Shown piece after piece: positions 22,201 to 30,576 of a DNA stretch of 64,000 bases. This DNA is from Diadema setosum (Eukaryota; Echinodermata; Echinoidea; Diadematoida; Diadematidae), in contig NC_092689.1 in the NCBI RefSeq assembly GCF_964275005.1, forward strand, positions 1,247,501-1,311,500. The letters are read 5' to 3'. The notes beneath the pieces were generated by a model. That model saw only the letters and a program-made list of their open reading frames with translations. It ran no database searches and was not told the origin of the DNA. A program made the translations under genes and the position numbers. Position 1 is the first letter of the stretch. Every line of letters begins with the position of its first letter.

Positions 22201-25200
22201 GCCAACGAAATGGCCGGAGGTATTATGTTTTCGGGTCATCCGTCCGTCCGTTCGTCCGTCCTGTTTTGTTTTTGTCGATATCTCAAGAACCATGTGGTGG
22301 TTTTACATCAAACTTGGTATGAGGGTATATCCTGGGGGAATAATACTTTGTGTGGATTTTAGGGTCACAGGGTCAAAGGTCAAAGGTCACAGGTTATTTT
22401 GTGAAAAAAAAGTTGAAATTTTGTGTTTTTCCCAACTCCTCAAAATATCACTACTTTCCTTATATTTATGCAATGCCTGAAGGATTTTTTTTCAAAACTT
22501 GATGTATGCATGTATTACCCAATATATATTCTGTGGGAAGTTTCTTGCCAAAAGGTCAAAGGTCAAAAGGTCAAAGGTCAAGTGAAAGTGCTAAATTGCA
22601 CTTTTTCCTCCATATCTCGAAAGTAACTCGAGGTATCATCATGAAACTTACATATTTATGCATGTTCTACCTAATAGTGATTCTCTTTGGAACTGTGAGG
22701 TCAAAGGTCAAAGGCCAGGTTTAGATAATACTATTTTACCATTTGATACTGAAATTATACTTTTTCTCAATACCTTGAAAATTACTCAATGCATAAACTT
22801 ATAAAAGGGTCAAAAGTCAAATAAAAATCATCAGTTCCTCAAATACCTGCACTCTGACGTTTTAATCATTCATCCAATTGAACCTAGTTCTAGGAAAGTG
22901 AACTTTCAGCACATTTGTGGCAAAACTGTCATTTTAATATTTTGCCAATTGTGTGAAACTGTCATCACACATTGTCAAGACATTGTGCTATAGACCTATT
23001 AGGAGAACCATGCATTATGGCGGAGGCATACCAGTCGCCGTAGCGACATTTCTAGTTTTTTTTAAGTTTTTTTGGTGATATCAAATTTTCATTATAGCTA
23101 TTAAAAGACAGTGTTTCAAAGATTTCAGTGCATGTTGTTAAACAAACAAAATGCAAAAACAAAATTCAAACACAAAATCAGTATTGGTATAGAAGTGTGT
23201 TAATGTTGCAAAATCAGTATGTGAAGTTATCATTGCAAGTATAGTTTTGTTTGAGATTAGGCTTCAGGTTTCCAACTTATGTGTGAGAAAATGAGAAACC
23301 TCATGAAATATGAAAGAGTATACAATTCTATTACAGAGGAATTCAAAGTTTATTTGATAAATGGTTTGATAATGGCTGAGATATCCAAAAAATATAGAAA
23401 TCGTAATAAAAGATGGGACCCACCTTTTATCAGGACCACTTTGTTTTACTTTGTTTTTGGATATCTCAGCCATCAAAACCAATTTTCATCGAATAAACTT
23501 TGAATACCGTTTAGAATTGCATGCTCTTTAATATATCACAGATGGTTTTTAATTATCTTGCAAAAAGTTCAAATTTGAATCTCCCATCTCAATCAAAACT
23601 ATACCATCTTTTTATCCTGTTATTTTTTATGTCTTTCTTTGCAGGACTTGAGGCAGTACCAGACAGTCCTACCTGTGGCTCTGAACCCAGCCAACCCAGA
23701 CATGAGCCAGGGAGCCGAGGAGAGGAAAGAAGCATCGGGGGAGACCAGCAAAGAGGAGATCTGTAGACCTGCCCTGGACCAGATGCTGCCATTCAGACCA
23801 AGGGTCTCACCTAGTGAGTTCGCTTGACATTTTCCTAGCCGAACCAGCAGCTTGTTTCTGGTGTAACTTACTGTGAAAATACTGAGGTTTATTTTGTGAG
23901 ACTGCTACTCTCCCATGAATCTTTTTTTTTTTGTGTGTGTGTGTGTCAAAGGTCATACCATGAAATATCTGGCATACACACATTTTTGCTTATTATGATA
24001 AAACATGTTTGCTTATTTGCTTTCACAAGGAAGCTGTTCATAAAGTTGATAGAATGCCATCTAATATACACTCTTACAGGCCTATTCTTACAGTTCGTAT
24101 GTCTTTGTGTGTATGATAAGATTGCATTAACTTAAGTATGCATTGGTGTCTTCAACGTTATGTAGAATTGAATTGAATAGATAGAGATGTAGATAATTAT
24201 TTGTAGTTCTCTGATGCACCAACAAAACCAGAGAGCTGACATCTGACTTCTTAGTAATAGACTTCTTAGTAGGATTTAAGAGAACTAGATGATGCCTTCA
24301 TAAGAACAGTTTGTAAGAATCATTTTTTTTTTATAATAATTTGTGCCAGTCAACCATCTGACAGAACAAGAGAGAGTGTCTCATATTTGTTTCTTCCTTA
24401 ATCCATCCCAGTGCCTGGAGCCCACCCAGTACCTGGTGGAGACTTCCCCCTTCCCCTGGCTGCCTCCATGGTCCTCACTAGGCTACCCCCACCTGACAGC
24501 TTCCAGGGACCTTTTGTCAGGGTCGATGACCTCATGAGACTGATTGCCGAGTGCAAAATTCCAGATCGTAAGTTGAACACAAGTTTCCCTCCCTCTCTCT
24601 TTGTTTTTTGGGGTTTTTTTTGCATTTTATATTATACAGATATTGACTTACCAGAGGTGGAATATAACATTTGAGATCCTCGCGGGAAGTTATATTTTTG
24701 TCGAGGATTATTATATTTTTCCGAAGCGCGTAGCGCTGAGGAAAAATATAGTATTCCGAGACAAAAATATAACTTCCCAAGGGAAATTAAATGTTATATT
24801 CCTACCGAAGGAAAAAGTCAATATCTGTTATATTATATGACCTACAGTACAAGAAATAAACTGCTGTATAGGCCCTAAAGCAAAACGACTAGGTCTAGAA
24901 ACACTACTCCTTTTCGCAGTCATATTCATGAACGCGAGTACCGCATGACAACAGTGCGCTAGTGCCAGTGGTATTCAATCGAGCCACAAGTAACCTTTTG
25001 ATACGTAACGTTAGATCTAACTCCGATGGCTTTCACGTAGGCCTACCGGGAATTCGTTCTTCCGTGGGGTACGACCGTTGCCTGTTTATCACATGCTAAG
25101 TAATTTCTAGAACAGTCGTTAATCAATCGTACGTAGGGCCTAGTTTCGTAGCGGTAGAGCCAGATTTTGTAATGAGAGATGTAAAAATTGTAGAAGACTA

Positions 25201-26473
25201 GACCAAATGCCGCTTTTGGTCTGGGTAAAGCAAGCTTGTTGACATATAACATTTGTTTGTGGTGATGTATGAGAATGTGAACTTTCTGATAATGTAGGAC
25301 CTAATCTCTTCTGCCTGCGGTCACTGGTACAAGAGCTGTTTAGACTACGGACCTGGCCCTGGTCCAGGTCCTGCGCTAGTACAAGTAGCATAAAAACTTA
25401 CTCAGTTCAGGCTCTGGTAATGTAATGGGAAATCCTTTGGCTTTCCTGTCACGACTGTCTAACATTGATTGGAGTAGGAGGCTCTATAGCTATCACGACA
25501 ACAATTCTTTCTCTCTCACAAGCGAAGGGCAGCTGCTCATCAAAGCTGCCATGCCAGTTTGACGAAAACAAATCAGTTGCAATTTCGTAATTCGCGCTTG
25601 CAGTGTACTAGCGTGTGTCAGTGTGATGCTCTACCGCTAGCGCATTGTGTAAACGTAAGTGGTATGGTGCGTGTGGTCGGTCGACCGGTCACGATTACAT
25701 TCGTAAGTATGTGTGTGTGTGTGTGCAAAGCGTCTCTGTGTATGTTGCGCGCATCATAACAATTGATTTTTGATTACGTCACCCCTCCAGATATAACGCC
25801 ATTTGTTTAACGTAGTCGCTGTTATATTCCATGATTGTACGTAATTTACGTCATGTTATGAAATATAACGCTTCTCATCCTTGTGAACATGGTCACGTGA
25901 CAGCATTTTGACCAATCACACATTGGTATCTATATAGGTCATATAATATTAACATATATTGTTACGGGTGACAAGAGCGCGGGCTCAATGATGCTATAAA
26001 ATACTTCACGTTTCTTTCCTGTTCTTTTACTATGTAGATAATATTTTGAATTGTGGAGAGATATCAAAATATTTTTTGCTGGCTATGAATTTGCCGTCAG
26101 TGCCTTACATTACTTCATATTTGGAATTATGTGCAGCCACGTTTGTCAGCTTTGCAGCTCTACACAAATTCCTCTGTTGATAACAATGTTGTTAGTGTTT
26201 TAAAGGGGAGTTATAGAGAGAGATGTTTGAATTAAAAGTAATAGACATGTTTGCAATGCACTGTCTTTGATTACAGCGTCACAGGAGCCCGCTGCGGTGC
26301 CCAATGGACTAGAACAGAATGAGTCTCAGGGAGAAGGGGATGGCTCTGGGAAGCGCAAGCGTGCCGCCACGGCCAAGGCGGGCGATAACGAAGACTCCGA
26401 CGACGAGGATTCCTCCCAGCATGCACCACGGCACGACATTTATCGCAGCCGACAGCAGAAGCGAGTGAGATAG
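4731..26473 (+). CDS. CSTF3: CSTF3 / CstF-77 (suppressor of forked), 18 coding exons, first exon not seen
   Basis: Scaffold subunit of the nuclear cleavage stimulation factor, which binds the GU-rich element downstream of poly(A) sites, dimerises, and bridges CstF-64, CstF-50 and CPSF. Exons: 4731-4832, 7038-7133, 12057-12089, 13024-13223, 13830-13956, 14567-14644, 14956-15118, 15876-15985, 16256-16372, 16975-17049, 18172-18315, 18849-18951, 19728-19797, 20773-20869, 22002-22100, 23645-23813, 24412-24567, 26277-26473. All junctions keep frame and give 711 residues; human CstF-77 has 717, so only about a dozen N-terminal residues are missing. The order matches the human protein throughout: YVPEKVKKA start, HAT repeats (about residues 10-540), the Pro-rich PGAHPVPGG stretch, LPPP-FQGPFV segment that meets CstF-64, acidic SDDED run, and the C-terminal [13 protein letters not shown]. 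Joining was done by eye from splice consensus plus remembered family sequence. Confidence 0.95.
5599..5739 (+). other. Exon-like segment inside a CSTF3 intron
   Basis: After acceptor CACCCCAG a phase-0 frame reads [30 protein letters not shown]…[10 protein letters not shown] then TAA. The phase fits the preceding CSTF3 exon. A donor-like AA|GTAAAA overlaps the end, so it may be either a terminal or a cassette exon. I do not recognise the peptide; it is not in vertebrate CSTF3. Confidence 0.3.
5970..6411. mobile_element. TTAA-flanked foldback MITE
   Basis: 442 bp between TTAA copies; inverted ends AAAGGTATTAGCCCACATTTG and CAAATGTGGGCTAGTACCTTT. Interior has CG-rich pieces unlike the host intron. 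No coding capacity. Confidence 0.75.
7038..7133 (+). CDS. CSTF3: CSTF3 coding exon (residues 35-66), weak donor
   Basis: Acceptor ATTCTAG; encodes [15 protein letters not shown] to KTYVEQE, HAT repeat 1-2. The donor is GAG|GTTATT, which lacks purine at +3 and G at +5 and is the poorest donor in the gene. Reading on into the intron adds about 34 residues before a stop. The exon border is the same as in human CSTF3 exon 3. Confidence 0.93.
7442..7630. mobile_element. Degenerate pogo-like MITE
   Basis: Starts TACAGTGGACTCTC and contains AACTGGGATTTCGTTATGAC and GTTCGTTCTAACGGGAT, the same internal pieces as the copies at 7919-8084 and 62543-62733. Its far end is worn. Confidence 0.55.
7919..8084. 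mobile_element. pogo-like MITE, family 'TACAGTG-ACTCCCATTATAACGA'
   Basis: 166 bp; inverted ends TACAGTGCACTCCCATTATA and AAATGGGAGTCCACTGTA bounded by TA. Close relative of 62543-62733 (shares TTCTGGTTACAACGAAGTAA). Confidence 0.8.
8507..8687. mobile_element. Short inverted-repeat element
   Basis: About 180 bp bounded by TATGGTCTACATAAATAC and GTATTTATGTAGACCTTAT. No coding capacity; family unknown. Confidence 0.5.
8977..9165. repeat. Interspersed repeat shared with 51605-51775
   Basis: The two regions share an ordered series of pieces (CCAAGTCTCA, CCATCTCA-GCTC-CCCACTCAGCA, TCTCAT-CCTCCC, CAAAACAAAAAT, TGCTGA-CTGAGT/GAGTTAAGTG). Same strand, about 170 bp. Not classified. Confidence 0.45.
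9682..10886. mobile_element. 'GCCTCCGCC' interspersed element, copy 1
   Basis: 1.2 kb bounded by ATGCCTCCGCCAC and GGCGGAGGCAT, with the tail CACCATAGCGACATTTCTAG. Next to the left end is a CGTACGTACGTCCGTC simple array; the body is made of diverged modules of about 120 bp, each with a TTTACGCGATAACT piece and an AAAGGTCAAGGTCA piece. Two further copies lie at 22192-23056 and, inverted, 33181-34461. No transposase seen, so it is probably a non-autonomous DNA element. Confidence 0.8.
11285..11606. repeat. Homopolymer cluster
   Basis: Runs of T, G, C, T and C (10-20 bases each) within 320 bp, producing several spurious open frames on both strands. Confidence 0.85.
12057..12089 (+). CDS. CSTF3: CSTF3 micro-exon (residues 67-77)
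   Basis: A 33-nt phase-0 exon between acceptor TTACCCGCAG and donor AAG|GTTAGT. It encodes [11 protein letters not shown], matching human IKAKNYDKVEK, so the exon is certain although it is too short for an ORF search. Confidence 0.9.
12090..13023 (+). other. CSTF3: CSTF3 intron, nothing notable
   Basis: AT-rich; no repeat or coding signal that I can support. Confidence 0.7.
13024..13223 (+). CDS. CSTF3: CSTF3 coding exon (residues 78-144)
   Basis: Acceptor CTCCCCAG, donor GGGGT|GTAAGT. Encodes [20 protein letters not shown] through IQFLKGV, a very conserved HAT-N block. Ends in phase 2; the Val codon is completed in the next exon. Confidence 0.95.
13224..13829 (+). other. CSTF3: CSTF3 intron with TTTG/TG simple repeat
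   Basis: (TTTG)n at about 13376-13427 and a G-run at 13483-13497. Nothing else seen. Confidence 0.7.
13830..13956 (+). CDS. CSTF3: CSTF3 coding exon (residues 144-186)
   Basis: Acceptor TTTTCCAG, donor AAT|GTAAGT. Encodes [20 protein letters not shown] and on to KDYNNYEN, equal to human [20 protein letters not shown]. Confidence 0.95.
13957..14566 (+). other. CSTF3: CSTF3 intron with C-to-A homopolymer junction
   Basis: C-run 14229-14241 passing directly into A-run 14242-14249; otherwise featureless, with a long pyrimidine tract before the acceptor. Confidence 0.7.
14567..14644 (+). CDS. CSTF3: CSTF3 coding exon (residues 187-212)
   Basis: Pyrimidine-rich acceptor CTCACTCAG, donor AAG|GTAAGA, phase 0. 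Encodes [26 protein letters not shown]; the [13 protein letters not shown] core is identical to human. Confidence 0.95.
14956..15118 (+). CDS. CSTF3: CSTF3 coding exon (residues 213-267)
   Basis: Acceptor ACTATTCAG, donor AGAG|GTAACA (no G at +5). Encodes [20 protein letters not shown] to [12 protein letters not shown]; ends in phase 1 inside the Val codon of RVMFAYEQC. This is the linker between HAT-N and HAT-C. Confidence 0.94.
15262..15440. repeat. 24-bp minisatellite, about 7 copies
   Basis: Tandem unit AATAAATTCTCCAACTCTTA plus TGTG, with copies differing by one or two bases. Lies in a CSTF3 intron 120 bp before the perfect hairpin. Confidence 0.95.
15562..15698. repeat. Perfect 137-bp inverted repeat (65-bp arms, 7-base loop)
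   Basis: Left arm starts CTGGATGAGCGTTCGTTTTA and ends TTTCGCCTGC; loop AGAGCCA; right arm is its exact reverse complement. Each side is flanked by a copy of ACACTGTAAGGCT (15550 and 15734) in direct orientation. Confidence 0.97.
15876..15985 (+). CDS. CSTF3: CSTF3 coding exon (residues 267-303)
   Basis: Acceptor CACCCTCCAG, donor GGG|GTAAGT. Encodes [20 protein letters not shown] and on to RIFTEKG, the start of the HAT-C block that makes the dimer interface in known CstF-77 structures. Confidence 0.95.
16167..16250. repeat. (GATT)n microsatellite abutting a CSTF3 3' splice site
   Basis: About 20 GATT/GAAT units, ending 5 bases before the exon at 16256. Confidence 0.95.
16256..16372 (+). 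CDS. CSTF3: CSTF3 coding exon (residues 304-342)
   Basis: Encodes [20 protein letters not shown] to FAYADFEE, phase 0 at both ends, donor GAG|GTAGGT. The acceptor GACAG follows immediately after a GATT microsatellite, so the usual pyrimidine tract is replaced by simple repeat. Confidence 0.94.
16373..16974 (+). other. CSTF3: CSTF3 intron, nothing notable
   Basis: No repeat family or coding signal recognised. Confidence 0.7.
16975..17049 (+). CDS. CSTF3: CSTF3 coding exon (residues 343-367)
   Basis: Acceptor GTTACTGCAG, donor CTG|GTAAGG, phase 0. Encodes [16 protein letters not shown] to DINPTL, matching human [16 protein letters not shown]. Confidence 0.95.
17717..18107. mobile_element. TTAA-flanked foldback MITE, family 'AAAGGGATGGTA', copy 1
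   Basis: 391 bp between TTAA copies; ends TTAAAGGGATGGTACAGTAT and ATACGATCCCTTTAA. The halves are inverted copies built around GATATCTCAGCCATTTCAAA and AACCAATTTTCATCAAATAA. Relatives at 23238-23612 and 44068-44458. Confidence 0.85.
18172..18315 (+). CDS. CSTF3: CSTF3 coding exon (residues 368-415)
   Basis: Acceptor CTCTGTAAAG, donor AAG|GTGTGT, phase 0. Encodes [20 protein letters not shown] to LMEYYCSK; the [12 protein letters not shown] and ALMEYYCSK strings are identical to human. Confidence 0.95.
18849..18951 (+). CDS. CSTF3: CSTF3 coding exon (residues 416-450)
   Basis: Acceptor ATCAAATAG, donor ATG|GTGAGT. Encodes [20 protein letters not shown] to DYLSHLN; ends in phase 1 inside a Glu codon. 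Confidence 0.95.
19728..19797 (+). CDS. CSTF3: CSTF3 coding exon (residues 450-473)
   Basis: Acceptor CTTTCTTTAG, donor CAGG|GTGAGT. Encodes [24 protein letters not shown], nearly identical to human; ends in phase 2. Confidence 0.95.
20773..20869 (+). CDS. CSTF3: CSTF3 coding exon (residues 473-505)
   Basis: Acceptor GCATCTTTCAG, donor ACA|GTGAGT. Encodes [20 protein letters not shown] to RRQTIFKT; human has [20 protein letters not shown]. Confidence 0.94.
21397..21702 (+). mobile_element. tRNA-derived SINE
   Basis: Head carries pol III A box TGGCTCAGTTGG (21408-21419) and B box GTTCGACTCTC (21450-21460) with tRNA-like spacing of 30 bases. Then an unrelated body of about 230 bp and a (GAA)n tail (21688-21702). 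Sense orientation within a CSTF3 intron. Confidence 0.75.
22002..22100 (+). CDS. CSTF3: CSTF3 coding exon (residues 506-538)
   Basis: Acceptor CCTGTCTTCAG, donor AAG|GTGGGT, phase 0. Encodes [33 protein letters not shown], the end of the HAT array. Confidence 0.95.
22192..23056. mobile_element. 'GCCTCCGCC' interspersed element, copy 2
   Basis: 865 bp, from TTATGCCTCCGCCAACGAAA to GGCGGAGGCATACCAG and TAGCGACATTTCTAG. Lacks several of the modules in copy 1 but keeps AGGTCAAAGGTCA three times (22377, 22553, 22568). Confidence 0.8.
23238..23612. mobile_element. Foldback MITE, family 'AAAGGGATGGTA', copy 2 (worn)
   Basis: Ends AGTATAGTTTTG and CAAAACTATACCATC; the body has the same GATATCTCAGCCATCAAAAC core in inverted halves. 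More diverged than the copies at 17717 and 44068. Confidence 0.7.
23645..23813 (+). CDS. CSTF3: CSTF3 coding exon (residues 539-595)
   Basis: Acceptor TTCTTTGCAG, donor CCTA|GTGAGT. Encodes [19 protein letters not shown], a charged linker, then [12 protein letters not shown]. This linker is the least conserved part of the family, and here it is Glu/Lys/Ser-rich. Confidence 0.92.
24412..24567 (+). CDS. CSTF3: CSTF3 coding exon (residues 595-647)
   Basis: Acceptor CATCCCAG, donor GATC|GTAAGT. Encodes [20 protein letters not shown] through [20 protein letters not shown] to CKIPD. In known CstF structures this C-terminal segment (the monkeytail region) holds the CstF-64 hinge. Confidence 0.94.
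24630..25950. mobile_element. Composite foldback element in the last CSTF3 intron
   Basis: 24632-24833 is a foldback with arms ACAGATATTGACTT…GGAATATAACATTT and AAATGTTATATTCC…AAGTCAATATCTGT around the palindrome GAAGCGCGTAGCGCT. From there a CpG-richer stretch runs to 25950; its ends TTATATTATATGACCTA and TAGGTCATATAATATTAA are inverted repeats. No coding frame of note. Borders approximate. Confidence 0.6.
26277..26473 (+). CDS. CSTF3: CSTF3 last coding exon (residues 647-711) and stop
   Basis: Acceptor TTGATTACAG. Encodes [17 protein letters not shown], a basic GKRKRAAT patch (possible nuclear localisation signal), an acidic [11 protein letters not shown] run, and the family C-terminus [13 protein letters not shown] followed by TAG. 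Codon use is GC-richer than the surrounding non-coding DNA. Confidence 0.95.
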
Positions 26474-28520
26474 GCGGGACTCGTGCTCATGCTGGAGAAC
26501 AATCGTTGGACACGGCTAACTGAATTCCAGTTGAAAAATGCTAGTCATCATCTGCAATGCCTTGGATGTGTTGCTTCTAATGACAGCAACCCGTTTACAA
26601 TGAACAGGATTCATCACTATATCTAATTTTCCGTACGAGGAGTGGCTGTCCCAAAGTATACATAGGAAAATTGGCCAAACTTGATAGCAGTTTTGGATAC
26701 ATTATCTACTGAGATTCCCATGAGCTTCAGCTATATATTGTCTTTTATGTGGCAAGGTGGAAATAATGCCTGATAATGCTACATTAGAATTTTTGCATTG
26801 TTGAAAAGGGCAGAATTTGATATTAGATGTGACATTTACCATTGCAAGTTTTGTCAATGAATTTTGATTTTACACACTGTGCATGTGAGGAGACATCAAA
26901 TTTGTCATACCATTTCCAAGTCAATTTGTTCCATACTTGTCCTCTTCTTTGCTGGCTAGGAGCAGCTCACAAATTTCAATCTGTGATTAGATATTTTTTC
27001 CCTGCTGCAAGCACACCTTGAAAACTATTCAAAATTGCTCCAGTTCCTCCTGGTTTCTACCTTTCCTTGGAGAATGGCAAGAGAGAATGCTTTTCATCCA
27101 CCTGAAAACAAAGTGACTAAAATTCAGTAGTTTAAGTTAATGTCGCCATCTGAAAGGAGAATATTTCATTGCGCAATCATTGTTTCAAAAATAGAAGAAT
27201 ACAATGTAAAATCTTGTGTGACTTCTTGAGATACTGCAAGTGGAACAAAGAATTAGTCAAGGATCAGTGTCACTCTAGGAGGATTTAATTTTTACAGATT
27301 GGTCAATGATGTCAAATTCCTGATATTTTCATGATGTGTGCACAAAAATATGGGGTCACATGAAATTGGGCACCATACTGTTGTCAAGACATGGGCATAT
27401 ACTGCAAAGCAGGTGACTTATGCTGATATTCCTCTGTGTATTGGAAATGAACTAAAGCATGTATTCTTCACATAGTGAGTAAAGTATACATCCATTTAGT
27501 GAGTCTATTTGGGGTATTAGTGATGGTACAATCAGAGGCATGCATGTAAGAATCAGGGGCTCATTTAGTAAGGATGTTTTCAGTTATTGCAATTTGCAAT
27601 AATCATGTTTTTTTGTTTTTTGTTTGTTTGTTTGTTGTTGTTGTTTTTTTTTTTTGTTTTTTTTTTGGGGGGGGGGTTGATCTATGTTTTGTTGTTTTGT
27701 TTTTATCCTACTGTTTTAACTGCAGACCAATAGTAGCTTATGATGATTGCACATCAGCTTTTGGATTACACCCCAAGGGAGTTGGATTTTTTTTGCCATA
27801 AGGCAAAATGATGCACAGTATACTGCCCTCTGTTGACAAAGGGGATTAAGTTGGTGCAATCTGAATTAACTCCTTCCACACCCCACATTCCTTATCACAC
27901 TGACAATGAATTGGAGACTGAAAGTTACTTAGTCACCTCACTTGTTACAAATGGATCCAGTTGAGTAAACTGAAACAGTATTTTCAAATGCACTGTTTTT
28001 GTCACGGGAAGGATAAAGGAAGGATAAAAGTAACAGTGCTATATGGTATGCACATTAAAGTCATGATGTTGTTGCTTTGTACAATCCACTCAATTTAATG
28101 TTGATTGGCAATTGATGAATTTGACTGTTCATGCAATCTGTGCACTTTCCTCCTAATGATAACCAGGGGAAGAAAGGTCAGTTGAATTTCCATCTTTAAT
28201 TATGAATTTCATGTTAGTGGGACATTAGAATCCTTGTTAAAGAGCAATTTATGTATCTTCGAATGCATCGCTCAAAATATTCATGAGAGAGAAAATAAAA
28301 TTGATATTGGACCATAGACACTTCTTGATGTGAGATAAGTGATGATGAGAATGTGCTAATTGCCAAGGCTAGAGGGCGCCATTTACTACCACTCTGTTCA
28401 GGGTGGTACAGATGTGTAAAGACACAATCAACTGATGATTTGTTTCTCTGTGTTCCTATGTACATAAAACAGCTATGTATGTTTTTTACATAATAAAAGA
28501 AGGAAAAAAGAGTGACATCT
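26474..28520 (+). other. CSTF3: CSTF3 3' UTR
   Basis: AT-rich, no open frame of note. An AATAAA at 28492-28497 with TG/T-rich sequence after it is the best end of the transcript. A T-run passing into a G-run lies at about 27650-27676. An end nearer to the stop codon cannot be excluded. Confidence 0.6.
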
Positions 28521-28530
28521 TTCCCCGCTT
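28486..28530 (+). terminator. CSTF3: Candidate CSTF3 poly(A) signal
   Basis: AATAAA at 28492-28497, about 2.0 kb past the stop codon, followed by a T-rich stretch with TGTC about 30-50 nt downstream. It is the clearest signal before convergent intergenic DNA begins. Confidence 0.5.
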
Positions 28531-29543
28531 TTCATTCTTTTGTCACTGATTTTTGCATTTACTTTTCTTTGTCTAATCACAAATGCCAACTGCAGTACAT
28601 AATATATTCTTGAATTTAGTTATCAAAAGTACAATTGCACACCATGCAAGTCGACTTTACTGAGCAGAAAAATCAAACGGAACGGATTTGTTGCTTTTAT
28701 CAAAATTGGACTTAAAATGATCAGACGAAAGTGGAATTTAGATAACGCATGTGTTTCTAGTAAAGAAGCTACCCGATATTTATCTTGTGTATTGGTCACA
28801 GCCATGCTTCAAAATCAGCTGAGGTGAAGATGTGGATTTATTGGTTAGGTCACCAAAGTACATCATGAGAATCATGTTTGTTTGAATGATAATTCACTGA
28901 TTGCAACCCTCTCCTTTGGTTGCCAGGTTATAGCAACACATAAAAAGTTAATGCAAAGGATTTCATCTGGCTGACAATAAAATGTACTTCGTATATTAGT
29001 TGGCATTTATCAAAAAAGAAAACTCCTAACTCAATTTTGAATCTAAAAAATACCAACTTGAGTTAAAAAGAGATCATAATCCAAAATGTTTCTATATTAT
29101 TTGATGTCAGCATGGATGTTATTTTGCAAAAATGTCACAAATATTTTTTTTTTTTTGCTCTCCATAAATTGATAAATTTGAGATAGGTCATGTCACACCA
29201 AAGATTTTCTTTTCTTTGTTATTGCTTTTGTGTCAAAAGTTAATTTGCTGAGATTTGTTTTAAGCCATTGTGGGAGACTCTTGAGGCCATGACATACAAA
29301 AAGAAAAGGGTTTTACTTTTATCTCTACTTGGTGAAAATGAAAATCTCTAAAATTTAACAGCTGTCTTATTTTAGGTCTGATTTTGATAAAACTTCCACT
29401 ATCCTGTTTGTTTGATTTTGAATAATGTACGATAATACATGTATTAATAATAGTAATGATAATTATAAGTGTTGTCACTATGGAGATCATTAAATGCAGA
29501 AGCTCCTAAGGGTATCTTCTGCATTTATTGTGTAAAGACACCA

Positions 29544-29605
<62 letters not shown>

Positions 29606-29637
29606 CATGTATCTATCTTTATCTATCTATCTATCTA
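29544..29637. repeat. (TATC)n microsatellite
   Basis: Interrupted CTAT/TATC array of about 20 units. Confidence 0.95.
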
Positions 29638-29758
29638 TAGACAGAAGTAATGAAGCAAGTTCACGCGGTTGACTGCAGGTTCATCCGTATTTATTTTTCC
29701 AATAAATATGGATGAACCTGCAGTCAACTGTGTGAACTTGCTTCATTACTTCTGTCTA
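29638..29758. repeat. 121-bp inverted repeat (58-bp arms, 5-base loop)
   Basis: Arms begin TAGACAGAAGTAATGAAGCA and mirror to …TACTTCTGTCTA. Only three mismatches; all three are CG in the left arm against CA in the reverse complement of the right arm. Confidence 0.95.
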
Positions 29759-29812
29759 AAGCTCTTCCTTTGAGGTTATCGAGCACTCTTCATAGTAGGA
29801 TAGAATCACCAA

Positions 29813-30118
<306 letters not shown>

Positions 30119-30195
<77 letters not shown>
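30119..30195. repeat. (AT)n array
   Basis: About 38 AT units directly after duplication copy 1. Confidence 0.97.
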
Positions 30196-30200
<5 letters not shown>

Positions 30201-30377
30201 GTACAGCACAACACACACATCCACTCAAACACACCTACCAACAATGACATCAAAACACATTGACTTGCCTTCCTCTTTCACTTTATATTTCACTTGATAA
30301 ACATATTCACAGTATTGATACCCATTTCAAACACTTTCAATTAAATAAACTTTCTTTGAAATAAGTACCTGATGTAA

Positions 30378-30576
30378 TCTGTGACTTTGTAGGAACTCTC
30401 AGTTGTCATTTCATATACAGGAACCCGTTTAGGTTTTTTTTTATGATGGGTTTTAAATCAAACATTGCTGACAATGCTGTTGATGTTCTGTAAGAAGGAA
30501 ATATGAGGCAACCATGCATGCAATCTGAATACAATTGAAAAAAAAAAGAGTGATTGAATATTCACATACCCTTCAC
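30378..30576. repeat. 200-bp direct duplication, copy 2
   Basis: Near-identical to 29918-30118; followed by a C-run where copy 1 is followed by (AT)n. Confidence 0.95.
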
